A DNA stretch of 64,000 bases from NCBI RefSeq assembly GCF_038446955.1, contig NZ_CP151803.1:4278001-4342000 (forward strand), read 5' to 3'. The stretch is from Pedobacter sp. FW305-3-2-15-E-R2A2. Its GTDB lineage: Bacteria; Bacteroidota; Bacteroidia; Sphingobacteriales; Sphingobacteriaceae. Positions 1 to 9,037 of the stretch are shown here, piece by piece (positions within the stretch are counted from its first letter, which is position 1; each line of letters starts with the position of its first letter). Below the pieces are notes generated by a model, which did not search any database, was not told where the DNA came from, and saw only the letters and a program-made list of their open reading frames with translations. The position numbers and the translations under genes were made by a program.

Positions 1-318
1 GTACTCACCTTTAGTTTAACGGTATTTGCCTGGATATTTTTTAGAGCCAAAAGCCTGTCCGACGCCATAGAATATATAAAAGGAATCTTTTCTCCTTCCT
101 TGTTTGTCACACCAGATATTTCCGAATCTACCTTAGTCATTTCTCTTCTTGTTTCAGGATTTCTGCTGGTAGAATGGATTGGCAGAGCAGGTCATTTCTC
201 CTTAAGTAATATCGCGAAAGTACCTGTAGCGCTAAGATGGTCATTCTATTTCTCCCTTATCCTGCTCATGTTTATTTATCAGGGAGAAGCTCAAACCTTT
301 ATATATTTTCAATTTTAG
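1..318 (+). CDS. MBOAT family O-acyltransferase, C-terminal part (5' end outside window)
   Basis: The frame is open from base 1 and stops at 316-318, giving about 105 C-terminal residues. It begins with a hydrophobic stretch carrying the FAWIFFRAKSLSDA segment typical of the end of the AlgI/DltB branch of MBOAT membrane acyltransferases, followed by two further membrane helices. These enzymes pass acyl (usually acetyl) groups across the inner membrane onto an extracytoplasmic polysaccharide or other acceptor. The next gene, 35 bases downstream on the same strand, encodes an SGNH-type partner, the usual two-gene arrangement for polysaccharide O-acetylation. The catalytic His lies upstream of the window, so activity cannot be judged. 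The acceptor is unknown. Confidence 0.85.
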   Translation, partial: VLTFSLTVFAWIFFRAKSLSDAIEYIKGIFSPSLFVTPDISESTLVISLLVSGFLLVEWIGRAGHFSLSNIAKVPVALRWSFYFSLILLMFIYQGEAQTFIYFQF

Positions 319-353
319 ATGAAATCACCCGCACCCCAAAAAAGCAATTATTT

Positions 354-1352
354 ATGAAAAAATTCCTGATCAGACTCCTCGTATTTACTTTTGTGATTGG
401 TGTTGCCGGCGAATTCATCATCAGGATCTACAAGCTTGTTCCGGATATTCCAAGATTGTATATTGATAAAACAGGGATACAGCGATATGTACCTGGTCAG
501 ACTGGATATTATACCAAAGCAAAGACAAAATGGGTCGTGAATAAATATGGCTGGCTTGGCACATCCGATACCAGCAAAGACACGGTGGTCTCTGTTATTG
601 GTGATTCCTACATTGAAAACATGATGAATCCTATCTCCTGTAATCAAGGAAATCTGCTTAAATCCCGATTTCAGGATTACAGTTTTTTCGAAGCTGGCAG
701 ATCCGGAGTCACCTTTATTGAAGCGATGCAAATCAGCAAACTACTAGATTCCACCATCCATCCGAAATTGCACCTTATTTATGTAAACACCGGCGATTTT
801 CCGGAAAGCTCTGCGCTTAATCAACGACATACAGATCGGGTCCAGATCGACTTAAGTACGAATACGATTCTAAATGGCAATTTAAAAAGTCCGGGGTTAA
901 AAAAGATCCTTTACAACATTAAACTCCTGTATTATTTATACTTAAGATTCCCCCTGTTTGTTGATGCAAAAAACAAAGAAGACCACAAAGGTGATACAAA
1001 AAAAACCATTGCGAGGAAACCAGAATTCGATGGAACTGACGTCAACAAATTGTTTGCCTACTGCCGTAAAAATTACGATATGGAGAAAGTAGTGTTAGTT
1101 TTTCATCCGGGAACTGAACAGACCATCATTAATTTGGCCAATCATTACCACGTCAAAAATATGGTATTAAATACAGAGAAAGGGGAAAAAAGCTGGGCTT
1201 TAAATGCAAATGATGGACATTGGTCATGTTACGGACATAGCCGGGTGGCGAAACAAATTAGCATCGGACTCCCTTCCTTGCTAAGGATAATAAAAACCAA
1301 TCCAGATCTAAAAAAACAGGCACATCATTCACTAAAGATTAAATCTATGTAA
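354..1352 (+). CDS. SGNH-fold O-acetyltransferase partner protein (AlgJ/AlgX/DltD-like)
   Basis: A 332-residue protein with an N-terminal membrane anchor (residues about 4-22), so the catalytic domain is likely periplasmic. It has a GDSY nucleophile block (Ser about 85) and a C-terminal NDGHWSCYGH block (Asp 287, His 289) that matches the DxHW motif of AlgJ/AlgX-type SGNH proteins. In these systems the SGNH protein accepts the acyl group exported by the MBOAT protein and transfers it to the polymer. It sits directly behind the MBOAT gene, so the two are probably one operon. I chose the ATG at 354 because the longer in-frame start at 237 lies inside the MBOAT gene and would mask the signal anchor. 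The acceptor polymer is not identified. Confidence 0.75.
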   Translation: MKKFLIRLLVFTFVIGVAGEFIIRIYKLVPDIPRLYIDKTGIQRYVPGQTGYYTKAKTKWVVNKYGWLGTSDTSKDTVVSVIGDSYIENMMNPISCNQGNLLKSRFQDYSFFEAGRSGVTFIEAMQISKLLDSTIHPKLHLIYVNTGDFPESSALNQRHTDRVQIDLSTNTILNGNLKSPGLKKILYNIKLLYYLYLRFPLFVDAKNKEDHKGDTKKTIARKPEFDGTDVNKLFAYCRKNYDMEKVVLVFHPGTEQTIINLANHYHVKNMVLNTEKGEKSWALNANDGHWSCYGHSRVAKQISIGLPSLLRIIKTNPDLKKQAHHSLKIKSM

Positions 1353-1492
1353 ATTCCAGCAACACACAAAACTACAAACAACACACAAAAAGCAATCGAG
1401 TTAAATAAAGTTCAAAAATAAATAAAGCGTGTAACCTTTTAGTTGATGACCTACTCTAACAATTACTGATTTAAATCAATCAGGTATCAACC

Positions 1493-2788
1493 GTGAAAAA
1501 ACTCCTATTCCTCTTCAGCTGCTTTACTATTTCCGTTTCATCTGCACAAGAACCGAAACCTAAAATTACATCAAAAGCGGCTTTAACCCATTCGTCTATC
1601 CAGCTGCAAACTGATCACATTTTCAACAAACTCGTTAAAATCAGGAGAGACTTTCATGAAAATCCAGAACTGGCAGGAAATGAAATACGAACTAAAAAAG
1701 TCATCGCACAATATTTACTTGACTTAGGGCTTGAAGTAGATACCAACATTTACGGTCATGGTGTTGTAGGGATTTTAAAGGGAGGCAGAAAGGGGAAAAA
1801 AATAGTCTGGAGATCCGATATGGATGCATTGCCAAATGATTTTCCTGATGAAGTTGCTTTCAAGTCCAAAAACAAGGGCATTCAGCATGGTTGCGGTCAT
1901 GATATACACATGGCAATTGGGCTGGGAATAGCTGAAGTACTTGCAAAGCATAAAGCATCTTTAAATGGAACTGCATATTTTATATTTCAGCCGGAAGAAG
2001 AAACCTTTATCGGCGCAAAAGGTATGATTAATGACGGTTTGTTGTCCAGGATAAAGCCAGACGAGATTTATGGATTGCATGTAACGGCCTTACCGGCCGG
2101 GCAAATCATGGTCAAACCAAATGAGCTATTTGCCTATCAAAAAAGAGTACACATTCAATTAAAAGATGAATTATCCAAAGAGGAAGCAAAAGCATTAACA
2201 AAAAAAATCCACCGTTTTTTATCTCGTGTAACCACCAACAGCAAGCCATGGGAAATACAACAGATGATTGACCCAAAAATCGGATTGATGAATCCCAACA
2301 CCATTTTTAAGGATTACTTGTTTATGGATGAGAATTTCAACATTCATTCTAAAAACGACATCCTCTCTCTGCAAGCATATTTATACGAGACGGATTCATC
2401 TAAGCTGAAAGACATCCTTCCTAAAATTAAACAGGTAATAGAAGACAGTGGTTATAAAAACCAGCTGCTTTCCATTTCCTATATACAAGAAAATCCAACG
2501 GTGATCAATGACGAAAAGTTAACAAATATTGCATCAAAAACTCTTGAAAACATCTACGGAAAAGAGGTAATCATTCCCGATTACGGTCAGGTACCATATT
2601 TTAATGATGACTTTGCCTATTTTCAACAAAAAATACCCGGTGTTTACTTCTTTCTTGGGGGCTCCAACATCGAAAAAGGAATTATTGCCATGAATCATGC
2701 CCCGAATTTCCAATTTGATGAAGAAAGTATCCGAACAGGAGTCAAATGTTTTTCATCTTTAATGCTGGAACGGCTGAATAAAAAATAA
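1493..2788 (+). CDS. Exported M20-family amidohydrolase/peptidase
   Basis: A 431-residue protein with a cleavable signal peptide ending near SSAQE. The M20D metal site is visible: RSDMDALP (about 107-114), HGCGHDIH (132-139), QPEEE (166-170) and a late NHAP His. These bind a dinuclear metal centre in family members that hydrolyse N-acyl amino acids, amino-acid conjugates or small peptides. The catalytic domain is interrupted by the usual lid/dimerisation domain (about 210-330). It stands alone, 140 bases after the SGNH gene and 48 before an AraC regulator. The substrate cannot be told; the signal peptide suggests periplasmic action on N-acylated compounds. Confidence 0.85.
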   Translation: MKKLLFLFSCFTISVSSAQEPKPKITSKAALTHSSIQLQTDHIFNKLVKIRRDFHENPELAGNEIRTKKVIAQYLLDLGLEVDTNIYGHGVVGILKGGRKGKKIVWRSDMDALPNDFPDEVAFKSKNKGIQHGCGHDIHMAIGLGIAEVLAKHKASLNGTAYFIFQPEEETFIGAKGMINDGLLSRIKPDEIYGLHVTALPAGQIMVKPNELFAYQKRVHIQLKDELSKEEAKALTKKIHRFLSRVTTNSKPWEIQQMIDPKIGLMNPNTIFKDYLFMDENFNIHSKNDILSLQAYLYETDSSKLKDILPKIKQVIEDSGYKNQLLSISYIQENPTVINDEKLTNIASKTLENIYGKEVIIPDYGQVPYFNDDFAYFQQKIPGVYFFLGGSNIEKGIIAMNHAPNFQFDEESIRTGVKCFSSLMLERLNKK

Positions 2789-2836
2789 AAACTCCGGCTG
2801 CCCGGAAAAAAATCATCTTATGTCCGAATCCTAAAC

Positions 2837-3640
2837 ATGATAGAAATATTCGATAATATCAGAAAGCTCTACCGTTTTTCGCTTCCAATGGAAACGCTCT
2901 CTCCTTTTATCGAGTTTTTTTCAGAAACAGACCTTATTTCGGCAGGATCTTTTATCCAAGATAAGAAGTTTACGGTAAAACTTTTTCCGAGCTTCAGTCC
3001 TACCATCTGGATGAACCTGGGAAGTCCTTACCAGCTTCACCTGGCAAGCAGAGCCCACCAAATTGATGAGTGGACAGATGTACTTGTCCTCCGGAGCCAG
3101 ACCATAGAACGGGAAAATGCACCAACCGACAATATATTCACGGTAAAGTTTTTACCGGGAGGTTTCGAGGCTATTTTTGGAATAAGTCAGACGAAGATCG
3201 CAGACCAGGTCATTTCGCTGGATGAACTGGTTCCTCCTCACAAAATTGACCAGATAAAAAGAGCTCCCGATTTTGAAAGCCGGATAAAGCTCTGGGAGGA
3301 CTATCTGATCGAACGAAAAGCTCAAAATGCAACACGCCATTATCTCATGACGGTACAGCGTTCCATCGACACCTTTTTAGATACCGGGATGAAGCTTTCT
3401 GCAGCTCAACTGGCCAATGAGCTATTCCTGACTGAAAAATCGCTGAACAGATATTTCAACAAAGTTGTGGGCACCGGACCAAAAAACTATTTCAATATCC
3501 TGAGGGCCAGGACTTCCATTACCGACTTTCTGAGCAAGCGCGACAGCTTTCTCCCAGATTCCTACGGTTACTATGACATGAGCCATTTTTATAGGGATGT
3601 GATTAAGTTCACAGGTACCCGCATTTCGGAATCAAGATAA
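2837..3640 (+). CDS. AraC family transcriptional regulator
   Basis: A 267-residue protein. The N-terminal part (about 1-150) resembles the DUF6597-type sensing domain found in many Bacteroidota AraC proteins. The C-terminal third has two helix-turn-helix units: LSAAQLANELFLTEKSLNRY at about 194-213, then a DMSHFYRDVIKFTG segment, the usual second-HTH signature (SHFxRxFKxxxG). It lies between the M20 gene and an exported alpha/beta hydrolase on the same strand (31 bases to the hydrolase), so it may control one or both. The effector is unknown. Confidence 0.85.
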   Translation: MIEIFDNIRKLYRFSLPMETLSPFIEFFSETDLISAGSFIQDKKFTVKLFPSFSPTIWMNLGSPYQLHLASRAHQIDEWTDVLVLRSQTIERENAPTDNIFTVKFLPGGFEAIFGISQTKIADQVISLDELVPPHKIDQIKRAPDFESRIKLWEDYLIERKAQNATRHYLMTVQRSIDTFLDTGMKLSAAQLANELFLTEKSLNRYFNKVVGTGPKNYFNILRARTSITDFLSKRDSFLPDSYGYYDMSHFYRDVIKFTGTRISESR

Positions 3641-3701
3641 TTTTGTCCGATTTTTACCTTTTTTCCATAAAATGGCAACAGTAAATTTGTCAAAAAAGAA
3701 C

Positions 3702-5144
3702 ATGAAATTTTCCTCCATCCTTCTCCTGTTATTTGCCCTTGGCTTATCCGCAGGTTTTGCCCAGCCCTACCCGCCAAAGATTGAACCGGGTCCATGCAAC
3801 ATTAAAATTGAAAAGGGTGTTATTGCCAGATGTGGTTATCTTGTTGTTCCGGAAAACAGGAAGCGGCCCGGTAAAGCCCTCATTAAAATACCTTTTATCT
3901 TTGTCCGGAAAGAGGGAATGGATTCGGTAAGGAACATTTCACTTTACACCACTGGTGGCCCTGGTTACAGCACAACGTTGGGAATTTCCGGGATTACCGC
4001 AAACTCTGGCTTCCTGAAATACGGAGGCTTTATTGCTTTCGATCAGCGCGGAACAAAAAAGGCAATTCCTTCATTAGACTGTCCTGAAATAGAGGAGGCC
4101 ATTAAACGATCGTATGTAGAAAATCTTTCCAGAGACAGCCTCTTGCTCCTTGCGGTAAAGGCTTGCAGAAAAAAGATCAGCGCTCAGGGCATTGATCTTT
4201 CTTCCTATAATACCACAGAAAGTGCAGCCGATATCAACGATCTGAAACTTGCTTTAAAAATCCAGTCGCTGACCCTTGTAGGTCTTTCTTACAGTGGCGG
4301 ATTGATGCTTAAAGTAGCCAAAAACCATCCCGAAGGAATCAAAGCACTCGTTTTAAATTCACCACTCCCTGGCTTTGTTAATTATGAGGAGCATGGACTG
4401 ATCAATATGAATGAAGCATTGGAACAGATTTTCAGCAATGTGCTTGCAGATTCCTCAAAGAATGAAAGATATAAAGATCTGCGAAACCGTTTCCAGGAAT
4501 ATTTCAGCAAAATAACCGGTCAGCGCTTTACGATCAGGTACTTGCCAAAAGGAAAAACAGACTCCCTTACTATAAGATATGGAAAAGCAGAACTCCTTGA
4601 TGCAATAATCGATAGAATTGACAATAGCCGTCTGCGATCCGTTCCATTTGTCATGGATGAGATTATAAAGGGCAATCATTACGGTTATATCACTGAAATA
4701 CTCAATGGCGTATTTTCAGGAGACCCGGGCCTCTCTTTAGGCATGCGGTATTCGGTTTATTGCTCGGAACAAATTGCCTATTCAAACCCCGCACTGATTG
4801 CCCTGCAGGAGAAAATTCTGCCTTGGTTTGCGGGTTACCCTTTTAATAATGTGAACGCAGCAATCTGCGATTGCTGGAGGGTCAAAGCAGAAGAACAGGA
4901 AGCAAAAACACCTGTCTACTCGACGATTCCAGCCCTGATCTCCGGAGGTGATGCAGACCCCTGGTGCAGGCCTTTTTACAACATCCTGATCAAAAGATAC
5001 CTTCCCAACGCACAGCTTCTCCTTATCCATAACAGGGCACATGGATCTGGGTTTGGAGCCGATGCATTTGATTATCTGGAAGAGTTCATGGCGGATCCCT
5101 TCAGAAAACTAAAATCCAAAAGCAATAATGTGACCATTCAGTAA
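3702..5144 (+). CDS. Exported alpha/beta hydrolase (tripeptidyl-aminopeptidase-like)
   Basis: A 480-residue protein if started at the ATG at 3702, which puts a clean signal peptide (hydrophobic core LLLLFALGLSAGFA) at the N-terminus; an in-frame ATG at 3672 adds ten residues before it. The hydrolase hallmarks are an oxyanion block TTGGPGYS (about 83-90), nucleophile elbow GLSYSGG (Ser about 196), and late GGDADPWC and HNRAHGSG blocks supplying Asp and His. This matches secreted proline-iminopeptidase/TAP-like hydrolases, which remove N-terminal peptides or act on small esters. Substrate unknown. It follows an AraC regulator and precedes a small membrane protein. Confidence 0.8.
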   Translation: MKFSSILLLLFALGLSAGFAQPYPPKIEPGPCNIKIEKGVIARCGYLVVPENRKRPGKALIKIPFIFVRKEGMDSVRNISLYTTGGPGYSTTLGISGITANSGFLKYGGFIAFDQRGTKKAIPSLDCPEIEEAIKRSYVENLSRDSLLLLAVKACRKKISAQGIDLSSYNTTESAADINDLKLALKIQSLTLVGLSYSGGLMLKVAKNHPEGIKALVLNSPLPGFVNYEEHGLINMNEALEQIFSNVLADSSKNERYKDLRNRFQEYFSKITGQRFTIRYLPKGKTDSLTIRYGKAELLDAIIDRIDNSRLRSVPFVMDEIIKGNHYGYITEILNGVFSGDPGLSLGMRYSVYCSEQIAYSNPALIALQEKILPWFAGYPFNNVNAAICDCWRVKAEEQEAKTPVYSTIPALISGGDADPWCRPFYNILIKRYLPNAQLLLIHNRAHGSGFGADAFDYLEEFMADPFRKLKSKSNNVTIQ

Positions 5145-5211
5145 CTGGTTGAACGGGCATTTGATATCGAAAGACAATTGGTTTTAGTGCACAAAAATTG
5201 TAGATTAGACC

Positions 5212-5700
5212 ATGCCTGATCCGCTTTACGAAAACGCCGATAACTTTTATACCACAGCGCTTCTGCCTTTAACAGCAGCAGACAAGCAAGTCATCAAAAA
5301 GACGATAAAGAATTATTATCAGGCCAATAATTTACTGATCCCTCTTTTAATTTTAGTCTTTTTCCTGGGATTATGGTATTTTATCATCAGCCTGGCCCTT
5401 GTCGTTTTATATAATGTGTCTGCTTTTTCCACCAACAAGAAAAACGAACAATCACTAAATAATCCGAAGTTTATACTCACCGGAAAAATCACTAAAAAGG
5501 AACCTCCCGGGGATGGGACCTTCATTTATTTTGGTCAGGAATGCTTTGAAATTACCTATGCAAATGTTACTTTCCCGGTTGAGGTTGGAGATACACTTTC
5601 CCTTCATTATTCGCAATTCGATACTAAAGAAAGAGGTGTTCTTCTTGACGTAGAAAAGGAAAACCCAATTGCTCCGATGCCTGTTACAGCGACAGAATAG
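5212..5700 (+). CDS. Small single-span membrane protein of unknown function
   Basis: A 162-residue protein. Residues 1-42 are polar, one strong transmembrane helix spans about 43-70 (LLIPLLILVFFLGLWYFIIS and onward), and the rest is a small beta-rich domain. The repeated GKITKKE, EITYANVTFPVEVGDTLSL pattern recalls DUF3592-like membrane-adjacent beta domains, but I do not claim membership. It ends just before a strong hairpin terminator shared with the convergent tyrosinase gene. No function is assigned. Confidence 0.7.
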   Translation: MPDPLYENADNFYTTALLPLTAADKQVIKKTIKNYYQANNLLIPLLILVFFLGLWYFIISLALVVLYNVSAFSTNKKNEQSLNNPKFILTGKITKKEPPGDGTFIYFGQECFEITYANVTFPVEVGDTLSLHYSQFDTKERGVLLDVEKENPIAPMPVTATE

Positions 5701-5707
5701 AAAAAAT

Positions 5708-5740
5708 AAAACCCCATAAGTCATTCGGCTTATAGGGTTT
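5708..5740. terminator. Bidirectional intrinsic terminator
   Basis: An inverted repeat with 12-base arms, AAACCCCATAAG and CTTATAGGGTTT, and an 8-base loop has a single mismatch. It has A-rich sequence on the left and T-rich on the right. It lies between the convergent small membrane protein gene (plus) and the tyrosinase gene (minus) and can serve both. Confidence 0.8.
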
Positions 5741-5756
5741 TAAACGACCGCAAATA

Positions 5757-7307
5757 TTATATCGCATCCATTAACAGCGATACTGCAATTGTAGGATTGC
5801 CAAGCACTTTAAGCGGAACAGTGGCACCATACATTTCTTTATCGTTCGGTTCTACACGGATGCTGAGCAGACCGCCTGTTACCGAAGCGAGCGGTAATCT
5901 GAAGTCAAAATGAACCTTTGGTATTTTCATACAATTGGAACACTTTTCTACTTCGTCCGGCTGGAAAAAAACAGACTTATCCAGCACCTCCCCATCTTTA
6001 AGCAGATACACCTTGAAAGTGCCGGGAATCTTGGTTCTATCCAGGTCGCTCACCCGCACATTGACTTCCTGATCATAGGCCGAAAAGGTCCGTGCCATGC
6101 CCAGAAACAAGTGCTTGTTTGATTGGGCCTGCGGCAGATCCAAGGTCATAGATTCATAGGAAACATCAAAATTCGTAGCAAGGTCTATGGTAAATTCTGC
6201 GGTCAGGTCATCCCGTTTCAAGGTCTGCGCCCATGGATTCATCTTACCCAATGCAGCATTGGTAAACACGAGATAACTGGAGCTGCTTTTGTTTTTAATG
6301 GTTTTCATGAAACCATCAACGGTTTGAGCATTGTTATTGGCCTGCCATATCCACCACATTCGGTCGAGGTTGCAATGGTAAAACCAAAAAATGGGATCAA
6401 AGGCAGAAATATTTTGCTTACTCATCGTATCGCCTGTGGCATCGTGTCCGGAATCATGGCCCTCGATGAAGTCCAGGCTGGGCGTACCATCAAGCAGACC
6501 ATTGAAATTGTCCCACCATACTTCTGTCTGCGCATTGGCATAGTATTTCATGACATCCGCATTGAAATTTTTGAAAATGGTCTGAGCATCGTAACGGTTT
6601 GTTTGGTAGCCCGCTTTGTAATTGGGATTAGTACTTCCTGAGGCGGTACCGATGTCAATTGGCAAGGTATAGGAACCAAATGGTGCTTCATACATCCAGT
6701 CGGGCAGCAGCTCATTAAAGTCCCAATAAGGCAATGTTACGTCTTCGCAACCTTCAATTGTACGCAGGCAATTTTCAAATGCCCACATTTGAACCCTGTG
6801 CCATGGCTGAAAACCCGGATCATGATGCTGACAGAATGCAAGTGGTAATCCATGTATTGCAGCATTCTGAAAATATCCATTCAAATCATCGGTACCAAGA
6901 TTCATGATTCCGATGAAGGCGGTTTTCAGTTTTTCCAATTCTTCGGCAGTCAACGAGGTCAGGCTCTTCCTTACCCTCCCTGTTACCGGAACAGCAGACA
7001 TTTTTAGTAAGGAGCTATTTTGATGTTGTGGTTCTCCTTCGGGATATCCGGCGACCATCCAGGCGAGAAAGCTACTGATCATTTCTTTGGACCATGGTGT
7101 TCCCGGATCCATCGGCATCCGCCCCGGTGCATCAGGAGGTAGAGATACCCGCTGATAAATGTCCGGGGCATGGCTCACCACGAATGAATAACTGCTCAGG
7201 TCGAATCCCCTGATGCTCCGCATTTGTGCAATATCAAAAGCGGTAAAATAATTTTTGACTTCCCCATGCCATGTAGGCGCCTGGGTAATTTGTGAGGGTG
7301 TTAACAT
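5757..7307 (-). CDS. Tyrosinase-family binuclear copper oxidase
   Basis: A 516-residue protein from the ATG at 7307; a longer frame to 7373 adds an unlikely leader. Both copper sites are complete: CuA with His 152 (IHGLP), His 161 or 162 (FCQHH) and His 170 (PWHR), and CuB with His 284 and His 288 (GHDSGH) and His 311 (WFYHCNLDR). The Cys at 159 is placed like the thioether Cys of some polyphenol oxidases. Such enzymes oxidise phenols to o-quinones. After the catalytic core comes a beta-rich C-terminal domain (about 385-516) with a CSNC pair, similar in position to the shielding domain of plant and latent enzymes. No signal peptide is seen. It is downstream of, and co-oriented with, a flavin monooxygenase and an AraC regulator. 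Confidence 0.9.
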   Translation of the reverse strand: MLTPSQITQAPTWHGEVKNYFTAFDIAQMRSIRGFDLSSYSFVVSHAPDIYQRVSLPPDAPGRMPMDPGTPWSKEMISSFLAWMVAGYPEGEPQHQNSSLLKMSAVPVTGRVRKSLTSLTAEELEKLKTAFIGIMNLGTDDLNGYFQNAAIHGLPLAFCQHHDPGFQPWHRVQMWAFENCLRTIEGCEDVTLPYWDFNELLPDWMYEAPFGSYTLPIDIGTASGSTNPNYKAGYQTNRYDAQTIFKNFNADVMKYYANAQTEVWWDNFNGLLDGTPSLDFIEGHDSGHDATGDTMSKQNISAFDPIFWFYHCNLDRMWWIWQANNNAQTVDGFMKTIKNKSSSSYLVFTNAALGKMNPWAQTLKRDDLTAEFTIDLATNFDVSYESMTLDLPQAQSNKHLFLGMARTFSAYDQEVNVRVSDLDRTKIPGTFKVYLLKDGEVLDKSVFFQPDEVEKCSNCMKIPKVHFDFRLPLASVTGGLLSIRVEPNDKEMYGATVPLKVLGNPTIAVSLLMDAI

Positions 7308-7413
7308 GATTAAAGGTGTTTTGATAGCGTAATTACAATAATATAAATCTATACATAAATTTATTAATTGCAATGCAACAAACCTGTTTTTCCGGCGAAT
7401 CTGTCAGTAATTA

Positions 7414-8997
7414 TTATCCGCTCAGATTGCGGCCTTCGCAGAGTGTCCGATTCCAAATTGGTGCAAACCAGCAGGCCGCCGCCTTTTTAAATTCCTGACC
7501 GTTCGGTTCCTGATCAGCAGCCCAGGCGACAATTCCATCTGGTCGGATCAGTACAGCGCTCAAACCCAACTGATCCTTCGCCCGACCTGAAACATACTTC
7601 ATTGGATTGCCATAATCGCCAGCCAAAGCGCTTAGCGAGGCATTCCCATCAAAGTCAAGCAGGATTCCCCGGCCATCGCGCATCATTTCTCCAATCATTA
7701 TCCCCTCTTCCAACTCAAAATTGGGAACACTATGACCGATCAGCCGATGATTGCCACCAAGATCATAATGTGTAAAGATACCCCAGATCCGTCCTGCGAA
7801 ATAGGTCGCTCCATCTCGGGTATTGATAAGATCCCGGACAATTGCATTCAGCGCAAGGGCAGCTGGCTCCGGCTTCATGATGGCCACCTGTGCGCGTGAC
7901 CAATCCAACACCTGTGCGCCAATTGGGTGACGCTCTGCTTCATAACTCTCCAACAACCCCTCCGGTGCTCTATGATGAATGATTGCGGCGAGTTTCCAGC
8001 CAAGGTTCATGGCATCGCCCAGCCCAAGGTTAAGCCCCTGGCCTCCCAATGGTGCGTGAATGTGTGCCGCATCGCCGGCTAAAAGTACCCGTTTGTTGCG
8101 GTAGGTGCTGGCCTGCCTTGCCCGGTCAGTCCAGGTGGTTGCGATATGTAGCGCAGTAATCGTAACGTCGGTATTCGACATGCGGCGTAACAGATCCTGA
8201 ACATGTTCAAGGGTGACTGGTTTTCGGGATTGATGAAATGCCCCGGCATCGAAATCCTGCAGGATCAGATAATCCGGCCGCGATAGCATGTACATTCCTG
8301 TTGGCGTAGCGATTCTGCCAGGGCTAAGTTTTTCCGGATCGGCAATAGCAAGCTGAATAGAATAACCGGTAAATTCAGGTTCGGTACCAGCGAATTCAAA
8401 ACCACCGGTCTTGCGAACCATACTGCGGCTTCCATCACAGCCTACCAACCATTTACTTTGGAAAGATTCGTCGGCCGACTGAACGGTTACCCCAGACTGA
8501 TTTTGATCAAAATCAGTCATGGTAAGTCCACGTTTAATCACTACACCCAGCGCTTCTGCCCGACTGGTCAGCATGGTTTCCAGCTCCTCCATTTCGGAAA
8601 TTAAACTCATAGCTGTAGCGCCTGGCAGACGGTATTTCCACTGTGAAACCTCTACATTGTTAAAATTAAAGGGAATGCCAGCGAAGTGCCCTCCCGGACG
8701 TTGCGGTTCGGACAATTTCCCAGCTGCAGCCGAGCTGACATGAGGAGTTTTAATATGTTGATGTAGTTTTAGTTCATTTAGCAAACCGCGGCGGTAAAGT
8801 GCTTCAATAGTAGGCGCCGAAAGCCCCCGTATACCGAAAGGAATTTGCTTCAATGGCGATTTCGGATGTTCCGCCTTTTCGAGTATCAGCACTGAACATT
8901 TGGCCAGGGCCAGCTCACAGGCGAGGAAAAGGCCTACTGGTCCGGCACCGGAAATGATGACATCGTAAATAAAAGGATTTTTAAGTGTTGTTTTCAT
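7414..8997 (-). CDS. FAD-dependent aromatic-ring monooxygenase (class A)
   Basis: A 527-residue protein from the ATG at 8997; the frame continues upstream to 9180 but that part overlaps the AraC gene. The FAD-binding GAGPVG dinucleotide fold lies at residues 17-22, a VGCDGSRS block (DG motif) mid-protein, and LLAGDAAHIHAPLGGQGLN (GD motif, FAD ribityl contact) later. The C-terminal thioredoxin-like domain of the phenol/pentachlorophenol hydroxylase branch appears present. These NAD(P)H-dependent enzymes hydroxylate phenols or modify aromatic antibiotics such as rifampicin or tetracyclines; the substrate cannot be told. It lies 40 bases after an AraC gene and 106 before tyrosinase, all on the minus strand. 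Confidence 0.9.
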   Translation of the reverse strand: MKTTLKNPFIYDVIISGAGPVGLFLACELALAKCSVLILEKAEHPKSPLKQIPFGIRGLSAPTIEALYRRGLLNELKLHQHIKTPHVSSAAAGKLSEPQRPGGHFAGIPFNFNNVEVSQWKYRLPGATAMSLISEMEELETMLTSRAEALGVVIKRGLTMTDFDQNQSGVTVQSADESFQSKWLVGCDGSRSMVRKTGGFEFAGTEPEFTGYSIQLAIADPEKLSPGRIATPTGMYMLSRPDYLILQDFDAGAFHQSRKPVTLEHVQDLLRRMSNTDVTITALHIATTWTDRARQASTYRNKRVLLAGDAAHIHAPLGGQGLNLGLGDAMNLGWKLAAIIHHRAPEGLLESYEAERHPIGAQVLDWSRAQVAIMKPEPAALALNAIVRDLINTRDGATYFAGRIWGIFTHYDLGGNHRLIGHSVPNFELEEGIMIGEMMRDGRGILLDFDGNASLSALAGDYGNPMKYVSGRAKDQLGLSAVLIRPDGIVAWAADQEPNGQEFKKAAACWFAPIWNRTLCEGRNLSG

Positions 8998-9037
8998 ATA
9001 AAATAAATGAAATACAAAACTCAGGAATACGCCTGGG

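Noticed and set aside
237..353. Longer N-terminus for the SGNH protein
   Set aside because: This part overlaps the MBOAT coding region and would bury the membrane anchor.
6123..6641. 172-codon plus-strand open frame inside the tyrosinase gene
   Set aside because: It lies wholly antisense to a gene with complete copper motifs and has no protein-like features of its own.
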